A stretch of DNA of 64,000 nt from Belliella filtrata (GTDB taxonomy: Bacteria > Bacteroidota > Bacteroidia > Cytophagales > Cyclobacteriaceae). The notes beneath the pieces are model-generated. The model saw only the letters and a program-made list of their open reading frames with translations, was not told the origin of the DNA and did no database searches. The position numbers and the translations under genes were made by a program. The stretch is taken from NCBI RefSeq assembly GCF_022549775.1, contig NZ_JAKZGP010000002.1:124001-188000 (forward strand), in the 5' to 3' direction. This document shows, one piece after another, positions 48,252-57,811 of this stretch (the first letter of the stretch is position 1; every line of letters begins with the position of its first letter).

Positions 48252-48921
48252 ATGGGACCGGAGTTTAAGGTGCTTAAACGCTCCTTTATCAAAACTTTAA
48301 ATTCAAAAAGTATCACTATAGAATTATTTACTGAGTTTGAATTCGGGAAACTGGTTTCCCAAATAGCTCTATCAACAGATATTGATTATATAAATAAAGA
48401 AGTGATAGAAGGAGTCAAAATTCAGTGTCTAAATAAGGGATTACTTAAGAAACTCAATCCTAATAAACAAAAGACCCTTATTTCTGACCAACTACAAGGG
48501 CAAAGTAATTTTTATACCAATGCTGAGGAAGTGCTGGAAGAAATCCTTAAAAATAAGCAATACAAACATTTTCAACACATCCAATATTTAGCATTCAGAC
48601 ACGATAGTTCTAAAATGAAAATTCGTTTTGTATTAAATCCATTTTCATTCATGTTTCTCATTTCTAGTGAAAATCATTACTTCCTTATTTTGGAAACTTT
48701 AGACACAGAAGAGCCCACTTATATATGGCTTACGCCCAAAGCAATGCATTATTAATTAAAGAAGTTGAACGAATTGATAATCAGTTGAGTGTTATATGGG
48801 AAAAGGCAGACAGGCTTTCTTAGAAAATAGCCTTGAAAATTTCACTAAAATTATACATGACTACTCAGATAACAAGAAAGGATTCATTTTGTGGAAATCT
48901 GCATTAGAAGAGATAATTTAA
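48252..48921 (+). pseudogene. Hypothetical protein with two frameshifts
   Basis: The first 167 codons (MGPEFKVLKRSFIKTLNSKS to IWLTPKAMHY) stop at 48753-48755. One extra A in the run 48738-48740 gives TPKSNALLIKEVERIDNQLS, and one extra A in the run 48801-48804 gives VIWEKGRQAFLENSLENFTK, ending LWKSALEEII at TAA 48919-48921. The repaired product would have about 222 residues. I do not recognise the family. Confidence 0.6.
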
Positions 48922-49060
48922 AATTCTTTTGAGTAGGCCATTAAAGAATATTTGTGTTTTTAACCAAATTTCTGAAATCAAGTAGCGTGTTAGAGAAAAA
49001 ATATTATTTTGTCTATTTTTAGCTTATATTTGTAAACGGTTTACATAAATAGATATAAAA

Positions 49061-50356
49061 ATGATTATTAATTTCAGCATTCAAAACTTTGGATCAGTAA
49101 AGGAAAAACAGACATTGACCTTTGAAGCTGATAATTCAAGCCATTTAGAAAATAGTTATGTAATAAACACCAATGGTTTGAGACTTTTGAAGGTAGCCTT
49201 GATTTATGGTGCAAACGCTTCAGGTAAAACAACCATTCTTAACGCACTTGAGTTTCTTAGGAGCATTGTACTTGATCCTGAGCAAAAAAAAACTGATGAA
49301 TTAGATTTTCAACCATTTCTATTTGACCCTGAAACTCCAAAGCAAAATTCTCATATTAGTATTGAATTCTTAGCAAACGATACAAAATACTATTACGAAG
49401 TAGCGTTTTTTAAGAAGGCAATTGTCAATGAAGTTCTGAACTTTTATAATCCCAACAAGGCAACTGTATTCAAACGAACTACAGATATTAAAAATCAGTA
49501 CACTGAAATTAAATTTGGGAGTAAAATCAAGATCAATAAAACCATCGAAAAAAATTTAGAGGCAAATACGCTTTGGAACAATACTGTATTTGGTGGTTTT
49601 TTGAAAACAAATGTAGATGTAAAAGAACTTAAAGAAGCCGTTGAGTGGTTTGAAAACTATTTGCGCCCTCTTATCTATACAAAAACTCAATTAGAAGGAT
49701 TCGTCACTTCCAAGATTGATAAAGGTGAATTGTCCAAACTAGATGTGGTTAACATATTAAAAAAAGCTGATTTTCAAATTTCTGATATTTTAATTCAGGA
49801 AGAAGAAAAAGAAATTCCTGATGGACTGATTAAATTCTTTAAAAATCAATTAAAAGATTCATCTGATCAAGTAAAAAAATTAGAAGAAACAGGAAGATTA
49901 AAATCCGTAAACATTGAATTTGAACATACTGTGAATCAAAAAAAGTACACATTACCCATAGAAATGGAATCTCAAGGTACTAGAAGGTTTTATGGTTTTG
50001 CAGGCTTGCTTGCTCTATTGATTAAAAATTCAACTGCTTTCCCTATTGACGAATTAGAATCTTCCCTGCATCCTGATCTTTATGTTCATTTTATACTTTC
50101 TTTCTTATTGAACACAGAGAAGTCACAGCTCATTGCAACCACCCACTACAGGGAAATATTTGACAATAAGGATATATTTAGGAATGATGCGATATGGTTC
50201 ACGGATAAAAATGAAAACTGTTCCACCGAATTATATTCTTTGGCTGATTTCGACAGTTCGGTAGTTAGAAATACAACAAACATTTTAAATGCATATAAAA
50301 GTGGCAAACTAAAGGCCACTCCAAATTTAGGTGATAACTTCATTGATTTGAAATAA
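49061..50356 (+). CDS. AAA_15-family ATPase of an AbiL-like pair (AbiLi-like), first
   Basis: The product has 431 residues. FSIQNFGSVKEKQTLTFEAD opens the protein, Walker A is GANASGKTT (50-58), Walker B is in FPIDELESSLHPD (about 328) and the H-loop is TTHYREIF. This is the ATPase found next to RloB-domain proteins in AbiL abortive infection systems. The RloB gene follows with a one-base overlap. A paralogous pair lies at 55288-57304. Phage defence is the likely role, by family. Confidence 0.85.
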   Translation: MIINFSIQNFGSVKEKQTLTFEADNSSHLENSYVINTNGLRLLKVALIYGANASGKTTILNALEFLRSIVLDPEQKKTDELDFQPFLFDPETPKQNSHISIEFLANDTKYYYEVAFFKKAIVNEVLNFYNPNKATVFKRTTDIKNQYTEIKFGSKIKINKTIEKNLEANTLWNNTVFGGFLKTNVDVKELKEAVEWFENYLRPLIYTKTQLEGFVTSKIDKGELSKLDVVNILKKADFQISDILIQEEEKEIPDGLIKFFKNQLKDSSDQVKKLEETGRLKSVNIEFEHTVNQKKYTLPIEMESQGTRRFYGFAGLLALLIKNSTAFPIDELESSLHPDLYVHFILSFLLNTEKSQLIATTHYREIFDNKDIFRNDAIWFTDKNENCSTELYSLADFDSSVVRNTTNILNAYKSGKLKATPNLGDNFIDLK

Positions 50357-50999
50357 TGAGACAATCGAGGAAAATAAGAATTCAATCCTCTCCCACATTT
50401 GCCTTTGTAGTAGATGGAGAAACTGAAATTTGGTATTTACAGATGCTAAAACGAAATGAACGACAATTAAGGTTAAATATTAAACCTGAAATTCCAAATA
50501 AAAAAAGTATTCAGGATCAATTCGAATTAGTTGAAAATTTGGCAGAAAGTGAATATTCAAAAGTCTTTTGGATTATTGATTTAGACACAATCATCAAAGA
50601 ATCAAGAGAAACACGTAAGGGAAAAAAACAGCGTTAAAGATTTTTGAAGAATGCAGAAATATACTTATAAAAAAGCATGAAAATGTCATTGTAATCATTA
50701 ACAATCCTTGTTTAGAGTTTTGGTTTTTACTGCATTTTGAAAATTCTTCTAAATTTTTTGATACTTGTGCTAAAGCAGAAACTAAACTTAAACAATATCT
50801 TAAGGATTACGAGAAAACTCAAAAGTATTTTACCAAACAGGATAGTGATATTTATTTAAAGCTAAAACCCTATTTACAAGATGCTATAACTAATTCTCAG
50901 AAATTAGGTCAGTTTGACCAAAATGATCCATATAAAGCACTTTGTGAAATGTACCTGTTGTTTCAAGCTGACGAACTTAAAAAGCACTATAATAATTAG
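50356..50999 (+). pseudogene. RloB-family protein (AbiLii-like), frameshifted
   Basis: TFAFVVDGETEIWYLQMLKR carries the TOPRIM-like opening of RloB, and VFWIIDLDTIIKE its second acidic motif. The frame breaks in the 7-A run 50622-50628. One more A restores TALKIFEECRNILIKKHENV and NNPCLEFWFLLHFENSSKFF (the conserved late RloB motif), ending ELKKHYNN at TAG 50997-50999. Without the shift the pair would be a normal AbiL-like operon. Sequencing error is possible. Confidence 0.83.
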
Positions 51000-51380
51000 A
51001 TTGAATCACTAAAATCAAAAAACAAGAGAGATTGCTTACAAGATTGTTGTCATTGTTTATAACTTTTCAAAAGGGCTCAATATGAACTCATTGTACAAAC
51101 AAAAACTCTAAATTAATTTAAAAAAGATATTTTACTGGATGCGCTTGAAGATTGTATTCAAAAAATTTAGTCAAGAGACCCCATAAATCGGACCTCTTTT
51201 TTTGCCCGTAGGCGGTCAAAAGTGTACGTTTTATTTATGCTTTTTGAGACAAATACCGCAAATTTCTTCATTTGGGCTATTTTTAGACTGGCACGAGGAT
51301 AGCTTTATTACCAGCGAGTTCCGTTTGCCCTGATGCAAACTAAACCAACTTAGTTGTTTCATTCTCAAATCCTTCATGCT
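51000..51380. other. Intergenic region upstream of the ABC permease
   Basis: This stretch holds no supported gene. A G-A-G-rich segment followed by CCTCTTTTTTT near 51188 may be a weak terminator for the RloB gene. The 60 bases before the permease start are less AT-rich and may carry its leader. A minus-strand frame across 51231-51593 is a shadow of the permease start. Confidence 0.4.
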
Positions 51381-53780
51381 ATGTGGAAAAACTATTTTAT
51401 CGTTTCCTTGAGAAACCTCAGCAAACGTAAACTCTATACAGGAATCAATATTCTTGGACTGACGGTTGCCATGACGAGCTTTTTGGCAATCTCGCTGTAT
51501 ATCCATCATGAGTGGAGCTACGATAAAATGTATTCCGACTACCAGAGGATTTATAAATTCAATCAGGAGTTTACTTCCAATGGGGAAACGCAATTGGTAT
51601 CTACGACACCATCAAGTCTGGCACCAACCATGATGGATGAAATCTCAGAAATTGAACTTGCTACACTGGTTTTTGACTTGAGCATCTTTTCATCTGTGGT
51701 CGTAGAGATTGAAGGAGAATTGTTTGAGGAACCCAAATTTGCCTATGTGGATGAAAACTTTTTCCACGTTTTTGACTTCGATTTAATTCATGGAAATCCT
51801 AAGAGCGTATTGTCCGAACCTTTCCAACTGGTACTTCCCAAAAGCACCGCAGCACGTTATTTCCGAAATGTCTCCGATGCTATTGGCAAGACTGTTCAAG
51901 TAGAAGGAGAAAACTATACCATCACGGGAATCATGGAAGATTTTCCTTCCAACAGCCATTTGGAATTTGGATTGCTGGCCTCTTTCAAAACCCATAGGCA
52001 TGGAAAAACTCCTGCCTGGTCACCTTCGAATTACTATACCTACGCTAAATTCCGAGAAAATTCAGCCCCTGAAAGCGTGGAATCCAAACTTGATCAAATA
52101 GTGGATAAGTACTTCGGCGAAGATATGGCAAGCTATGGCTTTTCAACCCGATTTTTCATACAGCCCGTTTCGAGTATTCATCTGGGAGGAAATACGCTGA
52201 AATCCATCAAACCAACCTCCGACAGCAAATACATCTACATTTTTGCTTTGGTGGGGATTTTACTGATTGTGATTGGTATCATCAATTATGTCAATTTGGC
52301 TACAGCTGAGGCTACGGAGAGAAATAAGGAAGTAGGACTTAGAAAAATATTGGGTGCAGAGCGGTTTCAGTTGTTTGGTCAATTTGTATCGGAATCATTT
52401 ATACTTACGTCCATCGCTATTTTGGTAAGTATTCTGGCCCTAAACATTATCAGTGGCTATTTTGAGAGCTTTGCCAGTACACCCCTAAACCTGAGTTTAT
52501 TGCTTTCCTTTGAAGGGATATCTTTTTTAGTTCTATTATTTGTTCTGATTGGTTTTATCTCTGGAATCTATCCCGCAGTGATCCTTTCTGGAATGGCTCC
52601 ATTACATGCCTTGGGCAAGCAAACCACTATCGGTAATGGGGCTTGGATGCGCAAGGGCTTGGTAGTCTTCCAGTTTTTTGTATCCATCGGTTTACTCTTG
52701 GCCACGCTGATTGTAAAAAATCAACTAAACTATATGCAAGAGGTCAATTTGGGCTACGACAGGGAAGAGGTCATCGCCCTAAATCTTCATTACAAAATGC
52801 ATGGTGAAGTCGAGTCATTCAAAAATGAACTGGTGAGGCAAGGAATCGCTCAATCTGTAAGCAAGGCATCGGACTTGCCGATTTATATCAAGGCTTCTTA
52901 TTCCATTACCCCGGGATGGGACAATGACAAGGAGTTTATGATTACAGGTTATTCCACTGATCATGAATTGGTTAATACGATTGGGCTAGAACTTGCAGCA
53001 GGGGAAGACTTAGCACCAACCGACCCTACAAGATGGCAAGCCTATGAACAAGGAATTGAGTTACCTGTATTATTGAATGAAGCTGCTGTACGTGAACTGG
53101 GTTGGGAAAGTGCCGATGCGGTAGGGAGAAAATTGAATTTTGGAGACGAGCTAGTTCGTGTCAAAGGGGTTGTGAAAGACTTCTACTTCAATTCTCTGCA
53201 TCATCAGGTAAGCCCACTAGCCATATTTGTAGATCCCGATGGATCGAATGTGATTCTTACCAAATTAATGAAAGGAAATCCCGCCACACAGTTAGCGGCC
53301 ATGGAAACTGTCTGGGCTTCTATATTTCCTTCCCGTCCTTTTGTATTTAAGTTTGTAGACGAAGAATACGCCCGCATGTACCAGTACGAAACGATGGTAG
53401 GGAAAGTATTCAGTTTGTTTGCGGGTATAGCGATCTTCATTGCTTGTATGGGTTTGTTTGGCTTGGTATCCTATGTAGCCCTTCGCCGAACACGAGAAAT
53501 CTCCATCCGAAAAGTCTTGGGAGCCAATACCTTTGATATTCTAAGGGTTCTATCGGCGGATTTCTTCAGCTTACTAGGCATTTCGGCTCTACTTGCAGTA
53601 GGATTTGGGTACTGGTTTTCTGAGCAGTGGATGCAGGATTTTGCCTACAAGAGTACCGTTTCAGTGTCGATCTACCTAATATCCATAGCAAGCGTGGCCT
53701 TTATAGCCTTTTTCACCATTGTCTACAGAACTGTCAAAGTATATCAAACGAATCCTGCGGAAACATTGAAAGATGGTTAA
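51381..53780 (+). CDS. ABC transporter permease, FtsX/MacB family
   Basis: The product has 799 residues from ATG 51381 (MWKNYFIVSLRNLSKRKLYT); an upstream ATG at 51354 is in frame but adds nine unlikely residues. Order: TM helix near 20-45, MacB_PCD periplasmic domain, three TM helices of a first FtsX domain (IFALVGILLIVIGIINYVNL, with EVGLRKILGA), a second periplasmic domain, and a second FtsX domain (REISIRKVLGANTFDILRVL). Such large permeases export peptides or drive envelope processes with a separate ATPase. No ATPase gene is next to it. Confidence 0.92.
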   Translation: MWKNYFIVSLRNLSKRKLYTGINILGLTVAMTSFLAISLYIHHEWSYDKMYSDYQRIYKFNQEFTSNGETQLVSTTPSSLAPTMMDEISEIELATLVFDLSIFSSVVVEIEGELFEEPKFAYVDENFFHVFDFDLIHGNPKSVLSEPFQLVLPKSTAARYFRNVSDAIGKTVQVEGENYTITGIMEDFPSNSHLEFGLLASFKTHRHGKTPAWSPSNYYTYAKFRENSAPESVESKLDQIVDKYFGEDMASYGFSTRFFIQPVSSIHLGGNTLKSIKPTSDSKYIYIFALVGILLIVIGIINYVNLATAEATERNKEVGLRKILGAERFQLFGQFVSESFILTSIAILVSILALNIISGYFESFASTPLNLSLLLSFEGISFLVLLFVLIGFISGIYPAVILSGMAPLHALGKQTTIGNGAWMRKGLVVFQFFVSIGLLLATLIVKNQLNYMQEVNLGYDREEVIALNLHYKMHGEVESFKNELVRQGIAQSVSKASDLPIYIKASYSITPGWDNDKEFMITGYSTDHELVNTIGLELAAGEDLAPTDPTRWQAYEQGIELPVLLNEAAVRELGWESADAVGRKLNFGDELVRVKGVVKDFYFNSLHHQVSPLAIFVDPDGSNVILTKLMKGNPATQLAAMETVWASIFPSRPFVFKFVDEEYARMYQYETMVGKVFSLFAGIAIFIACMGLFGLVSYVALRRTREISIRKVLGANTFDILRVLSADFFSLLGISALLAVGFGYWFSEQWMQDFAYKSTVSVSIYLISIASVAFIAFFTIVYRTVKVYQTNPAETLKDG

Positions 53781-53870
53781 AAATGTGTGAGTGTGTTATA
53801 CATCTCCCCTTGAAAACAAAAATGTCTTTAAGATTTGGGTAAAATTGGTCTTCTCAAGCTTTAGTTTTGC

Positions 53871-53904
53871 CAATGTCATGTTTGGATTTTCAGACATGAC
53901 ATTG
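53871..53904 (+). terminator. Terminator after the ABC permease
   Basis: CAATGTCATGT (53871-53881) pairs perfectly with ACATGACATTG (53894-53904), followed by TTGTTTTTTGGG. It lies about 90 bases after the stop codon. Confidence 0.75.
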
Positions 53905-54044
53905 TTGTTTTTTGGGATAGGTGATGGCGTGAATTTTTAGAAATACTTACCTTGTTGAAAAATAGGCCATTGCATATTTATAACAATATTTAATTCGATT
54001 AAGATTTTAGAAATATGGCTGTCTTTATTTAGGGTTTTACTCAA

Positions 54045-54245
54045 ATAACAAGTAGATCGATTGTTGGATTTAAGTAAGAGGTTCTTATAGCTTTTGGTTG
54101 AATTTATGAGTATGTGCTTTGGTTTTGGGAAGCTCTCCCCTACTCTTTGTTTTAGGGATTAGTTTCTAGTGCCCGGGGTCCAATGATTGATTTTTAGGTT
54201 CTATAAGTGGGGCAAGAAGGGAATTTATTTCGAATGATAATTTTA
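54045..54245 (+). repeat. Dispersed structured repeat, copy E (3' part only)
   Basis: The segment from TAGATCGATTGTTGG to GGTTCTATAAGTGG is very close to positions about 57450-57610 of copy F, with roughly ten differences over about 165 bases by eye. The GC-rich head and core are missing. It and copy F flank the HTH gene and the second AbiL-like pair as direct repeats. The rest of 53905-54515 shows no gene. Confidence 0.75.
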
Positions 54246-54515
54246 AGAAAGGAAGACGGGTAAAATAATCAATCACGACCAAATATAAGAGAATCAAATC
54301 TGACAGGATTATTGGATAAAAATGGTCATCAAAAGGAACATCAAGCCTGAAAATTGAGTAGTTCAGAAAAAAAAATTGGTAAAGTTTGATAAATAAATTT
54401 AAAGTCGTTTTCTATGTTAGTATTATGTTGCTTTTAAACAAATCTTGGACAACTTTTCAAACCTTAACTCATTATTTTTTTTAGATGAGTAATACTTCCT
54501 GATTGGAAAACGAAT

Positions 54516-54788
54516 TTAAATACCTTTAGCTACACGCTTCTCTATATTTCGCAATGATGACAATTCACGTCTTTCTAATTCAATAGGATCAATGTTTTCA
54601 GCAAATTCTTGTAAGCTGATCTGATAAAAAGAACATATTCTGAATATAACAATGAAGCTTGCTTCTCTAAAACCTCGTTCGATGTCAGCATAAGAACTAC
54701 CTGATATTTTTGCTACCTCGGCTAACTTACTCTTGCTCAATTCATGAGACTCTCTCAAATACATTAATGTTTCACCTATTGTACCCAT
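54516..54788 (-). CDS. XRE-family transcriptional regulator
   Basis: The product has 90 residues. IGETLMYLRESHELSKSKLA, then EVAKISGSSYADIERGFREA and FRICSFYQISLQEF, form a standard XRE/Cro-type helix-turn-helix domain with little else. It lies alone on the minus strand between repeat copy E and the second AbiL-like pair, with its upstream region facing that pair. It may repress it (inference). Confidence 0.85.
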   Translation of the reverse strand: MGTIGETLMYLRESHELSKSKLAEVAKISGSSYADIERGFREASFIVIFRICSFYQISLQEFAENIDPIELERRELSSLRNIEKRVAKGI

Positions 54789-55287
54789 TTCACAAATATA
54801 TAAGTGTCTATCAAAACGATTGGGTCTAATTCACATTTTTTTATTGAACTGGTTATAAAATTAAACTCGAGTAAAGTTCCATTCGATTTGATAATTTAAA
54901 AACAACCCTAGTGCTGATTTTGGGCGGAATTATTCTCAAAAACGAATTCCCAAGATTAATTTTCACACAAGTACATGAAGCACTAAAGATATACCAGGTC
55001 AATATTATCCTTCATCATTAAACTAAAAACAGCTGAAAGAACCGATAAAAACACAGCAAAAAATAAGGTGAGCAGTTGATCTGGAAGAAAGCTTAAATCA
55101 TCAAAACATAGAGAATATTAACTTTAAAATGAGGACTTCACAATTCAATAGGACTTAGATTAGTCAAAATCATAAAGCAGCAACATAAAGAACATTTTTG
55201 AACTAAATTAACCAAAAAAGCATTTTATTTTGCATATTATTTTAAAATAAAGACTACATTTGCTAACATTTAAACTAGAACAAAAAA
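54789..55287. other. Intergenic region between divergent HTH and AbiL-like genes
   Basis: These 500 bases are AT-rich and hold no supported gene. They must contain the promoters of the XRE gene and of the ATPase gene. I see no clear inverted repeat. Near the ATPase start the sequence TTTGCTAACATTTAAACTAG includes TTTG and TAAC steps but no convincing -7 box. Confidence 0.4.
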
Positions 55288-56622
55288 ATGCTTCTGCAAT
55301 TTTCAATTAAAAACTTTAGGACATTTAAGGACAAAGCGACTTTGAGCCTTATTGCTTCTAACTATGACAAAGACACCAGAGAGCACGAAAATATCGTAAT
55401 CAATGAAAACTTTGGTTTGAGACTCCTCAAAAGTGCAGTTATTTATGGTGCGAATGCGAGTGGTAAAAGCAAATTACTAGAAGCATTTGCATTTATGCGA
55501 TATTTCGTAATCAATAGTTCAAAAGAGAGCCAAAAAGGAGAGACTATTGAAGTTGAGCCTTTTAAACTAAGCACACAGACAGAAAACGAACCATCTGAAT
55601 TTGAAATCATTTTCGATCACAAAAATGTGCTTTATCGTTATGGCTTTGAAGCGACAACTGAAAGAATTGTGTCTGAGTGGCTTTATCACAAACCAAAAAC
55701 AAAAGAAGTTGAACTCTTTTACAGAGAAGGAAGCACCTTCAATACTCACGAACGAAGTTTCACCAAAGGCAATACTGTTGTCAGGGAAGGACTTGTTCGA
55801 GATAATGCGTTATTAATTTCTGTAGCTGCTCAATTCAATGAAAAGACTGCAATCAATGTATTAGATTGGTTTAAAAGACTAAAAACCTTATCAGGGTTAA
55901 ACGAATCAGGGTACAAAGGCTTTACAATGGGCAAAACAGAAGACCCTAGCCACAAAATCAAAATTCTTGAATTATTGAAGGCTGCTGATTTAGGAATTCA
56001 AGATATCGAGTTACAAAAACTTGACACCAATAGCCTTCCGAAAGGAATGCCCAAAGAACTTAAAGATAAGATTATCAAAGAAGTTCGTGAAGAAAAGCAA
56101 GAGTATGTTTCTGACGTATTGACCAAACATAAAAAATACAATGAAGACTTAAAAGCGGTAGGAAACATTAGTTTTTCTTTGGACGATGATGAATCTTCAG
56201 GTACAAGAAAATTCTTTGCATTAACAGACCCAATTCTTGATGTGATCGAAAACGGTTACATATTGGTTGTAGATGAGTTAGACTCTAAACTTCATCCAAA
56301 TTTGGTTTGTAAAATCGTTTCTCTTTTTAATTCTAAAGAGTTTAATAAGAAGAATGCGCAGCTGATTTTCAATACACACGACACAAACTTATTAAGTTCA
56401 GGTCTTTTTAGAAGAGATCAAATTTGGTTTACAAACAAAAATAAATTTGGAGTAGCCAAACTCTATTCATTAGCTGACTTTAAATCAGATGAAGTGAGAA
56501 AAAATGACCCTTTTGAAGATAATTATATTAAGGGTAAATATGGTGCAGTTCCATTTCTTGGTTTTTTCGATAACCTAAAATTTTTATTGACAGAAAATGA
56601 AAATGAAGGACAAAAAAGCTGA
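55288..56622 (+). CDS. AAA_15-family ATPase of an AbiL-like pair (AbiLi-like), second
   Basis: The product has 444 residues. LLQFSIKNFRTFKDKATLSL opens the protein, Walker A is GANASGKSK (about 54-62), Walker B is VVDELDSKLHPNL (about 329), and the H-loop is FNTHDTNLLSS. Architecture and partner are the same as at 49061, but the sequence is well diverged, so this is not a recent duplication. It overlaps the RloB gene by 26 bases. Defence role by family. Confidence 0.88.
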   Translation: MLLQFSIKNFRTFKDKATLSLIASNYDKDTREHENIVINENFGLRLLKSAVIYGANASGKSKLLEAFAFMRYFVINSSKESQKGETIEVEPFKLSTQTENEPSEFEIIFDHKNVLYRYGFEATTERIVSEWLYHKPKTKEVELFYREGSTFNTHERSFTKGNTVVREGLVRDNALLISVAAQFNEKTAINVLDWFKRLKTLSGLNESGYKGFTMGKTEDPSHKIKILELLKAADLGIQDIELQKLDTNSLPKGMPKELKDKIIKEVREEKQEYVSDVLTKHKKYNEDLKAVGNISFSLDDDESSGTRKFFALTDPILDVIENGYILVVDELDSKLHPNLVCKIVSLFNSKEFNKKNAQLIFNTHDTNLLSSGLFRRDQIWFTNKNKFGVAKLYSLADFKSDEVRKNDPFEDNYIKGKYGAVPFLGFFDNLKFLLTENENEGQKS

Positions 56623-57304
56623 ACAAAAAGCAGCTAGGAAAAAGCACCTTGAACAATTAAAGGCTCAGCGGAGAAAAGAACCGAGCTTAGAAAGACCTGT
56701 TGCAGAGTTAACAGAAAAACCCTCTATTCTTATTATTTGTGAAGGAAAAAACACAGAACCTTCTTATTTCAATCAATTCAGAATTACTTCAGCAGAAGTC
56801 AAATCAATTGGTGAAGGATACAATACTGTTTCGTTAGTGAATAGAGCCCTTGATTTATCCCAACAAGGAAACTATAACCAAGTTTGGTGTGTGTTTGACA
56901 AAGACGATTTTAACGAAAATGATTTCAATTCTGCTATTCAAATAGCAGAAGCAAATAGCTTTGGAATCGCTTATTCAAATCAATCGTTCGAATATTGGCT
57001 GATATTACACTTTAATGACCATCAAGGTGGTGGAATGCACAGAGATAGTTATAACGATAAAATCAACGAACACCTCAAACCATTCAATGTAATTTATGAT
57101 GGCAACGGGACCAAATTAATTCAAGAAGATTTTTTTGAATTACTTGACGGCATAGACGACAAAACGAGCAGAAAAAGAGCTGAACTTGCAATAGATAGAG
57201 CAGAGAGAAATTACAATCATTTTGACCATACAAATCCAGCTAGAGAAGAATCATCAACGACTGTATATCGACTAGTAAGAGAACTTTTGAAATATGTGGA
57301 ATAA
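56597..57304 (+). CDS. RloB-family protein (AbiLii-like), intact
   Basis: The product has 235 residues. A basic N-terminal helix (KKAEQKAARKKHLEQLKAQR) precedes the TOPRIM-like core ILIICEGKNTEPSYFNQF, the acidic motif VWCVFDKDDFNEN, and the late motif NQSFEYWLILHFNDH. It is the intact counterpart of the frameshifted gene at 50356. In AbiL systems the RloB protein is thought to be the effector. The start may be ATG 56597 or 56603. Repeat copy F begins a few bases after the stop. Confidence 0.88.
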   Translation: MKMKDKKAEQKAARKKHLEQLKAQRRKEPSLERPVAELTEKPSILIICEGKNTEPSYFNQFRITSAEVKSIGEGYNTVSLVNRALDLSQQGNYNQVWCVFDKDDFNENDFNSAIQIAEANSFGIAYSNQSFEYWLILHFNDHQGGGMHRDSYNDKINEHLKPFNVIYDGNGTKLIQEDFFELLDGIDDKTSRKRAELAIDRAERNYNHFDHTNPAREESSTTVYRLVRELLKYVE

Positions 57305-57309
57305 TAGAA

Positions 57310-57625
57310 TGCCATCCAGTAAAATTTAGCACAATAGAGAAATGCCCTGATAAGAGAAAAAATCTATCAGGGCTTTTTATTAATTGTTCCAGTGTGCACC
57401 TATGACATATTGATTGACATCCACAGGGTGATGAGTTTGCTAAGTGGAATAATAAATCGATTGTTGGGATTAAGTAAGATGTTCTTATAGATTTTGGTTG
57501 AATTTATGAGTATATGCTTTGGTTTTGGAAAGGTCTCCCCTACTCTTTGTTTTAGGGATTAGTTTCTATTGCCCGGGATCCAATGATTGATTTTTAGGTT
57601 CTATAAGTGGCCAACCCTTATCATA
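57310..57625 (+). repeat. Dispersed structured repeat, copy F
   Basis: The head AGTAAAATTTAGCACAATAG lies about 20 bases after the RloB stop. A hairpin pairing GCCCTGAT with ATCAGGGC (57344-57375 region) is followed by T-rich sequence and could act as a terminator. The core is shortened (GTGCACCTATGACATATTGA near 57395), and the 3' part matches copy E. Confidence 0.78.
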
Positions 57626-57629
57626 TAAG

Positions 57630-57790
57630 GAACTGACTACAAGATTTGGCATTATAAAAATGCTTGTATGCTTCTTGAAATGATTAAGGAATCCAAATTA
57701 ATTAAGCTTGAAAGCACGGGACACGAAATCCATTTCGAAGATTGGAACACCATAGCTGACGGAATTGATAACCATGTAAGTGGCAGATGA
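57630..57790 (+). pseudogene. Remnant of an alpha/beta-hydrolase C-terminus
   Basis: A frame without a start codon reads IWHYKNACMLLEMIKESKLI, then KLESTGHEIHFEDWNTIADG and IDNHVSGR, ending TGA 57788-57790. TGHEIHFEDW with the following helix is the usual end of alpha/beta-hydrolases carrying the catalytic His. The rest of the gene is gone. It lies between repeat copies F and G. Confidence 0.6.
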
Positions 57791-57811
57791 ACAAAAACAT
57801 CGTTCCGCTAA

